From assembly GCA_958452935.1 (NCBI GenBank), contig CAUDVX010000015.1, forward strand, positions 1 to 38,998: a stretch of 38,998 nt of DNA. The letters run 5' to 3'. Below the pieces are notes generated by a model. It made no database searches. It was not told where the DNA came from and saw only the letters and a program-made list of their open reading frames with translations. Shown here in pieces: positions 30,559 through 37,421 of the stretch. Source of the stretch: an uncultured Collinsella sp. Its GTDB lineage: Bacteria; Actinomycetota; Coriobacteriia; Coriobacteriales; Coriobacteriaceae. A program made the position numbers and the translations under genes. Positions within the stretch are counted from its first letter, which is position 1. Every line of letters starts with the position of its first letter.

Positions 30559-32319
30559 ATGGAATCGATCGTTAAGTTCTTGGAGAAAGGTCAGCCGTAC
30601 TTCGACAAGGTCTCTAAGAACATCTACCTTCAGGCCATTAAAGACGGCTTTTTGGCAGCAATGCCCATCATCCTGTCTTCTTCTGTCTTCCTGCTTATTT
30701 CGACCCTGCCGGGCGTTGTCGCCACGGTCGGCGGCTTTACGCTGCCCGACTGGTGGAACGTCGACGTCGTGAACTTCTGCAACAAGGTTTACAACTTCAC
30801 GATGGGCGTCGTGGGCATCATGGTCGCCGGCACCACCGCAAGCGCGCTGACCGGCTCCAAGAACCGCCGCATGCCTGCCGGCAAGGCCATCAACGCCACG
30901 AGCACCATGGTCGCCGCCATGTGCGCTATGCTCATCTTGGCCGTTACCCAGACGAGTGCCAAGATCGACGGCGCCGATGTCTCGGTGTTCTTTACCGACA
31001 ACATGGGCACCAAGGGCCTGCTGAGCTCCTTTGTCGCCGCATTTGCCACGGTCAACATCTATGCCTTCTGCATTAAGCGAGACATCACCATCAAGCTGCC
31101 CAAAGAAGTCCCCGGCGCCATCGCCCAGAACTTCCGCGACATCTTCGCCTTCAGCTTCTCCATCCTGTTTGTCGCCGTCATCGACGTTATCTGCCGCACC
31201 TGCTTGGCCGTCCCGTTTGCCAACGTCATCTCCACGCTGGTGAGCCCGCTGTTCGCCGCTGCCGATTCCTACGCCGGCCTCGCCCTCATCTGGTTCATGA
31301 TCCCGCTGTTCTGGTTCATGGGCATCCACGGCCCCTCGGTCGTTAAGCCTGCCCTCAACGCCGCGCTGTTTGGCAACATCACCACCAACCTCGCCACGCT
31401 GCAGGCCGGCGGTCACCCCGCCCTCGCCCTGACCGAAAACTTCGGTAACTACATCGGCGAACTCGGCGGCACCGGCGCCACGTTCATTGTCCCGATCATC
31501 TTCCTGCTCTTTATGCGCTCCAAGCAGCTCAAGGCCGTCGGCAAAGCCTCTGTCGTGCCCGTGATGTTCGCCGTCAACGAGCCGCTGCTGTTCGCCGCGC
31601 CCATCATCCTCAACCCGTACTTCCTGATCCCGTTCCTGTTTGCCCCCGTGGCCAACGTCCTCATTGGTAAGTTCTTCATCGACTTTTTGGGCATGAACGG
31701 CTTTATCTATGCCATGCCGTGGGCACTCCCCGGACCGATCGGCACCTTCATCGACACCAACTTCCAGCCGATCTCTCTGGTCCTGGTTGTCGTCCTGCTG
31801 GTCGTTGACTTCTTGATCTACTACCCGTTCTGCAAGGCCTACGACAACGTCCTGTGCAAGCAGGAGGCCGAGACCCTGGCCGAAGAAGAGGCCGAGGAGA
31901 CCAAGGCCGTCAAGACCGCTGCCGCCCCCGCCGTTGAGGCTCCTGTTGTCGAGACCGCTTCTGCCACTGAGGCCTCCGCAGCTCCGTCCGCCCTTAAGGG
32001 CAAGGATCTGAGGGTTCTGGTTCTGTGCGCTGGCGCCGGCACCTCTGCACTGCTCGCCAACGCGCTTAAGGAAGGCGCCGACGAGCTGGGCATCGACATT
32101 ACCGCCAACGCCGGTGCCTACGGCAGCCACTACGCCATCATGGACCAGTACAACGTCATCGTCCTGGCTCCGCAGGTTCGCACCTATTACAACGAGATGA
32201 AGGCCGACACCGACCGCCTGGGCATCACGCTGCTGTCGCCCAAGGGCAAACAGTACATCGACCTCACTAAGGATCCCAAGGGTGCCGTCGCCTGGATCGA
32301 GGAAAACCTCGAGGCATAA
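30559..32319 (+). CDS. PTS lactose/cellobiose-family EIICB permease, lacE2
   Basis: Membrane permease of 586 residues with EIIC then EIIB. EIIC landmarks are IYLQAIKDGFLAAMPIILSSSVFLLIST, KLPKEVPGAIAQNFRDIFAFS, GIHGPSVVKPALNAALFGN and VNEPLLFAAPIILNPYFL. A Glu/Ala/Val-rich linker leads to EIIB, with the phosphorylated Cys at residue 490 in VLCAGAGTSALLANAL. It is closer to lacE3 than to lacE1 (shared KLPKEVPGAIAQNFRD and CAGAGTSA), so its substrate may differ from lactose. GAGGAG lies eight bases before ATG 30559. Needs an EIIA in trans, probably LacF. Ends with a terminator at 32350. Confidence 0.9.
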   Translation: MESIVKFLEKGQPYFDKVSKNIYLQAIKDGFLAAMPIILSSSVFLLISTLPGVVATVGGFTLPDWWNVDVVNFCNKVYNFTMGVVGIMVAGTTASALTGSKNRRMPAGKAINATSTMVAAMCAMLILAVTQTSAKIDGADVSVFFTDNMGTKGLLSSFVAAFATVNIYAFCIKRDITIKLPKEVPGAIAQNFRDIFAFSFSILFVAVIDVICRTCLAVPFANVISTLVSPLFAAADSYAGLALIWFMIPLFWFMGIHGPSVVKPALNAALFGNITTNLATLQAGGHPALALTENFGNYIGELGGTGATFIVPIIFLLFMRSKQLKAVGKASVVPVMFAVNEPLLFAAPIILNPYFLIPFLFAPVANVLIGKFFIDFLGMNGFIYAMPWALPGPIGTFIDTNFQPISLVLVVVLLVVDFLIYYPFCKAYDNVLCKQEAETLAEEEAEETKAVKTAAAPAVEAPVVETASATEASAAPSALKGKDLRVLVLCAGAGTSALLANALKEGADELGIDITANAGAYGSHYAIMDQYNVIVLAPQVRTYYNEMKADTDRLGITLLSPKGKQYIDLTKDPKGAVAWIEENLEA

Positions 32320-32349
32320 GACGCTGACGCCACCTGCCGCTCGCAGAAA

Positions 32350-32395
32350 AAAAATGGCCCGTGCATCGATGCGTGATGCGCGGGCCATTTTGTTT
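32350..32395. terminator. Bidirectional terminator after lacE2
   Basis: AAAATGGCCCGTGCATC and GATGCGCGGGCCATTTT pair with a seven-base loop. T-runs occur in both directions, serving lacE2 and possibly lacR3. Confidence 0.85.
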
Positions 32396-32414
32396 AGACC
32401 GCACCCGTCCTCCT

Positions 32415-32479
32415 GTTCATCTCAATCTGTAACATCTAGCCGAGTTTTTCGGTCCTAGCTGTTACAGATCGAGATGAAC
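32415..32479. repeat. GTAACA hairpin, type 1, second copy
   Basis: GTTCATCTCAATCTGTAACA at 32415-32434 pairs almost perfectly with 32460-32479. The inner CTAGCCGA/TCGG..CTAG stem matches the 27407 copy. Ends 13 bases beyond the lacR3 stop. Confidence 0.82.
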
Positions 32480-32492
32480 GAGCCGAGCACGT

Positions 32493-33503
32493 CTATGCCC
32501 GCAGATCCTTCACACTGGAGCGCTCGACTAACACGCCCGAGACGAGTGTACGGCTTCTGGAGCTCGGGGCTTCCAGACCTGCGACGACCTCGTTAAGCGC
32601 ACGGATGCCCAGCTCGCGGTGGCGAAACTTCACCGACGTCAGAATCGAGTTGGGAATCGTCTTGTAGAGCTCATCGTCGAAGCCAATCACGGACACGTCG
32701 TCGGGCACACTGAGCCCTTTGTCACGTAGAGCCATCATCACGCCGTTTGCCATGCAGTCGTTAGCAGCGAGGACCGCCGTGCAATCGGGCTTATCGGCAA
32801 GCACAAGGCCCGCGGCATAGCCACTATCCGCATTCCAATCGCCTTGCAGAGGCTCGGGCGGCTCAATGCCACGCGCCTCGAGTGCCGCACGCCAACCTTT
32901 CATACGGCACTGACTCGACAGCGACTCTTTCTTACCCGAAACGAAATACACGTTCTTGTGACCATGATCCAAGAAGTACTCGCACGCCATGCGCGCGCCG
33001 CCCTCTTGGTCGTCACTGACGGTGGAGCAGGTAGGATGTTCCATCGGTGTGATAATCACCGTCTTGAGGTCTTTCGGCGCCTCAAAGGTATCAAAGTCAT
33101 CGACCATCCGGCGCAGGTTGAAAATCATGCCGTCGACGGGAAGCTGCGACATCCTACGCGCCGCTTCGGCAAGGGTCATCTTCTCCCCCGCCCGCTTCTT
33201 AATCATCGTGAGCGCAAAGCCGCGTTCTTCGGCGGCATCGGCGATACCGTCAATCATGTCCACGGCACCGCCCGACAAGTGGAACAGCACGACGCCGATG
33301 CACCCGTAACGGCCCAACTTGAGCGAACGCGCGGCAAAGTTGGCTCGAAACCCGAGCGCCTCCATGGCCGAATGAACCTTATCGCGTGTTGACTCTCGCA
33401 CGCTATCGGGCTCGTTGATCACACGCGAAACCGTCTTGAGAGAAACACCCGCGGCAACTGCCACATCGTTCATTGAGACATTTTTCTTGTCCATCGTTGC
33501 CAC
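32493..33503 (-). CDS. LacI-family regulator lacR3
   Basis: Repressor of 336 residues, divergent from lacE3-lacG3. The helix-turn-helix is VSMNDVAVAAGVSLKTVSRVINE with recognition pair LK, and the hinge is FRANFAARSLKLG. The effector domain includes VDGMIFNLRRMVDDFDTF, TAVLAANDCMANGVMMAL and VSVIGFDDELYKTIPN. GTG at 33503 has GGAG well placed; ATG 33494 is the alternative. Its likely operators at 33632-33674 include a perfect 20-bp palindrome. It is the most divergent of the four LacI paralogues here in the recognition helix. Confidence 0.88.
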   Translation of the reverse strand: MATMDKKNVSMNDVAVAAGVSLKTVSRVINEPDSVRESTRDKVHSAMEALGFRANFAARSLKLGRYGCIGVVLFHLSGGAVDMIDGIADAAEERGFALTMIKKRAGEKMTLAEAARRMSQLPVDGMIFNLRRMVDDFDTFEAPKDLKTVIITPMEHPTCSTVSDDQEGGARMACEYFLDHGHKNVYFVSGKKESLSSQCRMKGWRAALEARGIEPPEPLQGDWNADSGYAAGLVLADKPDCTAVLAANDCMANGVMMALRDKGLSVPDDVSVIGFDDELYKTIPNSILTSVKFRHRELGIRALNEVVAGLEAPSSRSRTLVSGVLVERSSVKDLRA

Positions 33504-33575
33504 TGCTTCTCCAGTCGGTTTTACATCGCTTGTTTTTGCGTTCTAGCATACACTACCTGCCTGACTGATAAATCA

Positions 33576-33607
33576 ACCGTTTACCGAACAATATCGACCG
33601 CTCACCC
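33576..33607 (+). promoter_or_regulatory. 21-bp direct repeat upstream of lacE3
   Basis: ACCGTTTACCG at 33576 and ACCGCTCACCC at 33597, exactly 21 bp apart, end 25 bases before the first LacR3 operator. Confidence 0.6.
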
Positions 33608-33631
33608 GTATATCCTTGTTGCTCTTCCAAA

Positions 33632-33674
33632 AATGTCTTACGTTGTCATTAACGAAATGACAACGTTGTCATTT
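33632..33674. promoter_or_regulatory. Two candidate LacR3 operators
   Basis: AATGTCTTACGTTGTCATT at 33632-33650 and the perfect palindrome AAATGACAACGTTGTCATTT at 33655-33674. Both contain ACGTTGTCATT. They lie about 105 bases before lacE3. Confidence 0.85.
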
Positions 33675-33777
33675 CGCAATGCCTTCCTTAAGCAGGAAGG
33701 TTTCCGGGCAGTCCTGACCATCCATCGACGACCAGTTCCATCCACATGCATCGCGCATCAAGTAGCAAAGGAGCTCT

Positions 33778-35556
33778 ATGGACGCCATCGTAAAGATGCT
33801 CGAAAAGCATCAACCGTTCTTTGAGAAGATCTCGAGGAACATATACCTCCAGGCCATCAAGGACGGATTCCTTGGGTGCATGCCCATTGTCCTCACCTCT
33901 TCGATCTTTCTGCTCATTGCCACCCTTCCCGGCGTAGTCGGCGTCACGCTGCCCCAGCCGCTCATCGACTGGTGCAACAAGCTCTACAGCTTCACCATGG
34001 GCGTCATGGGCATCATGGTTGCCGGCACCACTGCCAAGAACTTCACGGCTTCCATGAACCGTCGCATGCCCGCCGGCAAAGTGCTCAACGACGGTTCCAC
34101 CATGGTGGCCGCCCAGTGCAGCATGCTGCTGCTCGCAGTCACGCAGTTCACCACCAAGTTCAACGGCTCCGAGCTTTCGGTCTTCGATTGCACCAGCATG
34201 GGCACGCGCGGTCTGTTCTCGGCCTATATCGCCGCGTTCATTACCGTGTGGGTCTATAAGTTCTGCGTCTCGCGCGATCTGACCATTAAGCTGCCTAAGG
34301 AGGTCCCGGGCGCCATCGCTCAGAACTTCCGCGACATCATCCCCTTTGGCGGTGCTGTCATCATCTGCGGCATCATCGATGTCGTCGTGCGCAACCTCAT
34401 GGGCGTTCCGTTCTCCGAGCTGCTTATCAAACTGCTCTCCCCGCTCTTCACCGCTGCAGAAACCTATCCTGGCCTTATCCTTATCCAGGCAGCCACCGCG
34501 TTCTTCTGGTTTATCGGCGTCCACGGCCCCTCGATCGTCCAGCCGGGCATCGACCCCATCCGTCTTGCCAACCAGGCCGAGAACCTGCAGGTTCTGCTGG
34601 CCGGTGGCCACCCCGCCCACTCCCTCACCTTTAACATGTCGCTCGTGGGTGAGTTCGGCGGCACCGGCGCCACGTTCATCGTGCCGCTTCTGCTGATTCT
34701 CTTTATGAAGTCCAAGCAGCTCAAGGCCGTCGGTAAGGCCTCGATTGTTCCTGTTGCCTTCGCCGTCAACGAACCGCTGCTCTTTGGCGCGCCGATGATC
34801 CTTAACCCCTACATGCTCATCCCCTTTGTTGCCGCCGGTTGCGTCAACGTGAGTGTTGCCAAGTTCTTTATCGATAACGTGGGCATGAACGGCTTCTCCT
34901 TCGTGGTGCCTTGGGCTACCCCTGCCCCCATCGGCATCTTCATCACCACGAACTTCCAGCTTATCGCCCTGGTATTTGTCGCGATTATCATCTTGCTGGA
35001 CGCCATCATCTACCTGCCGTTCTTGAAGGCATACGATAAGCTGCTCTGCGACCAGGAGGCCGAGCGCGCCGCCGAGCTGGGTCTCGAGTCCGATGGTGCC
35101 GCTGCCATCGCCGCCAACGCCCCTGCGCCCGCTGTCGAGCAGGCTACCGCTTCCGTCGAGACGACTGTTGCCGCCGCCGACAACAAGCCTGTCGTCGATC
35201 AGCCCGAGCCCGCTGCCGATGCATCCGCCAAGAAGGATGTCGATGGCCTGAAGGTCCTCGTCCTGTGCGCCGGCGCCGGCACCTCTGCCATGCTCGCCAA
35301 CGCTATCAAGGAAGGTGCCGCACAGACCGGAGAGAACATCGCTTCCTCCGCAGGCGCCTATGGCCAGCACACTGCCATCATGGATCAGTACGACGTTATC
35401 GTGCTTGCCCCGCAGGTCCGTAGCTACTACAACGACATGAAGGCCGACACCGATCGCCTGGGCATTAAGCTGCTCGCCCCGCGCGGCAAGGAATATATCG
35501 ACCTTACCCGCGACCCCGCTGGCGCCATCAAGTGGCTCCGCGAGAACCTCGACTAG
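33778..35556 (+). CDS. PTS lactose/cellobiose-family EIICB permease, lacE3
   Basis: 592-residue membrane permease. EIIC shows IYLQAIKDGFLGCMPIVLTSSIFLLIATLPG, KLPKEVPGAIAQNFRDIIPFG, GVHGPSIVQPGIDPIRLANQ and VNEPLLFGAPMILNPYML. The linker is rich in Ala, Val and Asp. EIIB carries the phosphorylated Cys at residue 497 in VLCAGAGTSAMLANAI, with DQYDVIVLAPQVRSYYNDMKADTDRLGIKLLAP closely matching lacE2. AAGGAG lies five bases before ATG 33778. The gene is followed by lacG3, as in module 1, although the permease itself resembles module 2. Confidence 0.9.
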   Translation: MDAIVKMLEKHQPFFEKISRNIYLQAIKDGFLGCMPIVLTSSIFLLIATLPGVVGVTLPQPLIDWCNKLYSFTMGVMGIMVAGTTAKNFTASMNRRMPAGKVLNDGSTMVAAQCSMLLLAVTQFTTKFNGSELSVFDCTSMGTRGLFSAYIAAFITVWVYKFCVSRDLTIKLPKEVPGAIAQNFRDIIPFGGAVIICGIIDVVVRNLMGVPFSELLIKLLSPLFTAAETYPGLILIQAATAFFWFIGVHGPSIVQPGIDPIRLANQAENLQVLLAGGHPAHSLTFNMSLVGEFGGTGATFIVPLLLILFMKSKQLKAVGKASIVPVAFAVNEPLLFGAPMILNPYMLIPFVAAGCVNVSVAKFFIDNVGMNGFSFVVPWATPAPIGIFITTNFQLIALVFVAIIILLDAIIYLPFLKAYDKLLCDQEAERAAELGLESDGAAAIAANAPAPAVEQATASVETTVAAADNKPVVDQPEPAADASAKKDVDGLKVLVLCAGAGTSAMLANAIKEGAAQTGENIASSAGAYGQHTAIMDQYDVIVLAPQVRSYYNDMKADTDRLGIKLLAPRGKEYIDLTRDPAGAIKWLRENLD

Positions 35557-35571
35557 GTTCCTCCCTCTGTT

Positions 35572-35598
35572 GGTGCCCGGATCCCCAGTTCGGGCACC
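35572..35598 (+). other. Hairpin between lacE3 and lacG3
   Basis: GGTGCCCG at 35572-35579 pairs with CGGGCACC at 35591-35598, 16 bases after the lacE3 stop and 35 before lacG3. No real T-run follows. Confidence 0.5.
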
Positions 35599-35632
35599 TC
35601 TCCCTATTCGAATCCCACAGAAAGGATGACTC

Positions 35633-37054
35633 ATGACCAACCCCATGCAGTTCCCCGACGGCTTTGTGTTTGGCGGCGCCACCGCCGCTTACCAGGTTGA
35701 GGGCGAGACCCGCACGCACGGCAAGGGCAAAGTGCCCTGGGACGATTTCCTGGCAGCTCAGGGTCGCTTCTCCCCCGATCCCGCAAGCGATTTCTACAAC
35801 AAGTACCCGGTCGATATCGACCTGTGCCAGCGCTTCGGCATCAACGGTATCCGCGTCTCCATCGCTTGGAGCCGCATCTTCCCCAACGGCACTGGCGAGA
35901 TCAACCACGAGGGTGTCGCCTTCTATCATGAGCTTTTCGCCACCTGCAACAAAGCCGGCGTTATCCCCTATGTCACGCTCAATCACTTTGATACGCCCGA
36001 GGCCTTTTACCAGGACGGCGGCGAGGGCTTCCTGACGCGCACGACGATCGACGCCTTTGTCGAGTACGCCAAGTTCTGCTTTGCCGAGTTCACCGAGGTC
36101 AAGCACTGGTTCACGTTTAACGAGATTCCCGCAACCGCCGAGGGCAGCTTTATCGTCGGCAACTGGCCGCACGGCGAGAAGTATCGCCTGGACAAGGCCT
36201 TCCAGCTCATGCACAACATGATGGTGGCCCACGCCAAGGCTGTCGTCGCCTTCCATGAGGGCGGCTTTGAGGGCGAGATCGGCATTGTCCAGAACCTGGA
36301 GCCCAAGTATCCCCTCGATCCCAACAGCGCTGCCGACTGCGAGGCCGCCCGCATGGCCGACGTCATCAACAACCGCTGGGTGCTCGACGCCACCTTCCGC
36401 GGCCACTATGCAGCCGACACCATGGAAGCCGCAACCAAGCTGGCCCATATCGCCGGCGGCGAGCTCGACGTCCGCGACGAGGACATCGCCGCGCTGACCG
36501 CCGCGCTCCCCTACAACGATTGCCTGGGCGTCAACACCTACAAGTGCCAGTTCCTGCGTGCCGCCGAGGGCGAAAACGACATCAACCACAATGGCACCGG
36601 CGACAAGGGCTCCTCGCGCTGGTTCCTCAAGGGCGTGGGCGAGTCGTGCGTGCGCGAAGGCGTACCCACCACCGATTGGGACTGGATCATCTATCCCGAG
36701 GGCCTGTACGACCTGCTGCTCCGCATTAAGAACGATTACCCCAACTACAAGAAGATCTACATCACCGAGAACGGCATGGGCTATAAGGACGACTTCGAGG
36801 ATGGCTTTATCGATGACGCCCCTCGTATCGACTACATGCGTCAGCATCTCGCGTGGATCCTCAAGGCAATCGACGGCGGCGTAAACGTCGACGGTTACTT
36901 TGTGTGGTCGCTGCAGGACCAGTTCTCCTGGACCAACGGCTACAACAAGCGTTATGGCCTGTTCTACATCGACTTTGAGACCCAGAAGCGCTATCCCAAG
37001 GCGAGCGCGTACTGGTACAAGAACGTCGCGGAGACCGGCCTGCTTATGGCCTAA
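35633..37054 (+). CDS. lacG: 6-phospho-beta-galactosidase, lacG3
   Basis: GH1 enzyme of 473 residues. The acid/base Glu is in WFTFNEIPA and the nucleophile in YITENGMGYK. The phosphate-binding Ser/Lys/Tyr and the Trp are conserved in FSWTNGYNKRYG. The N-terminus FVFGGATAAYQVEGETRTHGKGKVPWDDFL is nearly that of lacG1. It differs from lacG1 in the middle of the chain (for example EGSFIVGNWPHGEKYRLDKAF), where the aglycone site lies. AAAGGA lies eight bases before ATG 35633. It ends the lacE3-lacG3 operon, with a strong terminator downstream. Confidence 0.92.
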   Translation: MTNPMQFPDGFVFGGATAAYQVEGETRTHGKGKVPWDDFLAAQGRFSPDPASDFYNKYPVDIDLCQRFGINGIRVSIAWSRIFPNGTGEINHEGVAFYHELFATCNKAGVIPYVTLNHFDTPEAFYQDGGEGFLTRTTIDAFVEYAKFCFAEFTEVKHWFTFNEIPATAEGSFIVGNWPHGEKYRLDKAFQLMHNMMVAHAKAVVAFHEGGFEGEIGIVQNLEPKYPLDPNSAADCEAARMADVINNRWVLDATFRGHYAADTMEAATKLAHIAGGELDVRDEDIAALTAALPYNDCLGVNTYKCQFLRAAEGENDINHNGTGDKGSSRWFLKGVGESCVREGVPTTDWDWIIYPEGLYDLLLRIKNDYPNYKKIYITENGMGYKDDFEDGFIDDAPRIDYMRQHLAWILKAIDGGVNVDGYFVWSLQDQFSWTNGYNKRYGLFYIDFETQKRYPKASAYWYKNVAETGLLMA

Positions 37055-37076
37055 CTTTTGCCGCATACCCCCTGTC

Positions 37077-37126
37077 GGCCGCATGCGAATCCCTCCACGG
37101 GTTCGCATGCGGCCTTTTTGTTTTGG
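37077..37126 (+). terminator. Terminator of the lacE3-lacG3 operon
   Basis: GGCCGCATGCGAA and TTCGCATGCGGCC pair around a small loop, followed by TTTTTGTTTT. Confidence 0.88.
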
Positions 37127-37143
37127 TTCGGCCCGTGCGGGCC

Positions 37144-37208
37144 GTTTATCTCGATCTGTAACATCTAGCAGGGATTTTCAATCCTAACTGTTATAGATTT
37201 AGACGAAC
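37144..37208. repeat. GTAACA hairpin, type 1, third copy
   Basis: ATCTGTAACA and TGTTATAGAT arms with diverged inner bases (AGGGATTTTCAATCCT), which still pair as GGGATT/AATCCT. Confidence 0.72.
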
Positions 37209-37226
37209 GGGCGACCAGGGCTGAAA

Positions 37227-37285
37227 GATCTCAATCTGTAACACGTAGCCCACTTTTAACCGTCTAACTGTTACAGATCAAGACA
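37227..37285. repeat. GTAACA hairpin, type 2, second copy
   Basis: AATCTGTAACACGTAG and the downstream CTAACTGTTACAGAT arm. It follows a type 1 copy at the same spacing as the 27407/27490 pair. Confidence 0.75.
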
Positions 37286-37337
37286 ATAAGATAGTCAAAT
37301 CCGAACTTTCCAAGCAGTTATGAACCATGGTTTCCAG

Positions 37338-37413
37338 TTTTCGGTATCACGAACATACTTTCGGTATCATTTAATGGTATTATGATATCGAAAGTATGTT
37401 CGTGATACCGAAA
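37338..37413. promoter_or_regulatory. Operator-like long inverted repeat before the Fic gene
   Basis: A 28-bp arm at 37338-37365 pairs with 37386-37413 with one mismatch. Each arm holds two TTTCGGTATC-type units about 23 bp apart, so there are four in all. A TATTAT box near 37378-37383 lies in the centre, so the promoter is flanked by both arms. The right arm ends at the ribosome site of the Fic gene. Autoregulation through the Fic protein's C-terminal winged-helix domain is plausible. Confidence 0.7.
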
Positions 37414-37421
37414 GGAGCCGC

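Noticed and set aside
30364..32388. Long minus-strand frame opposite lacE2 (and similar ones opposite lacE3, lacG3 and galK)
   Set aside because: Gly/Asp/His/Val-rich composition typical of the antisense of GC-rich genes, no family resemblance, no ribosome sites; the plus-strand genes are certain.
24013..37054. Reading the three modules as cellobiose or beta-glucoside systems
   Set aside because: The Ser-Trp phosphate-site signature of LacG is present in all three hydrolases and lacABC lie alongside; permeases 2 and 3 might still accept other sugars.
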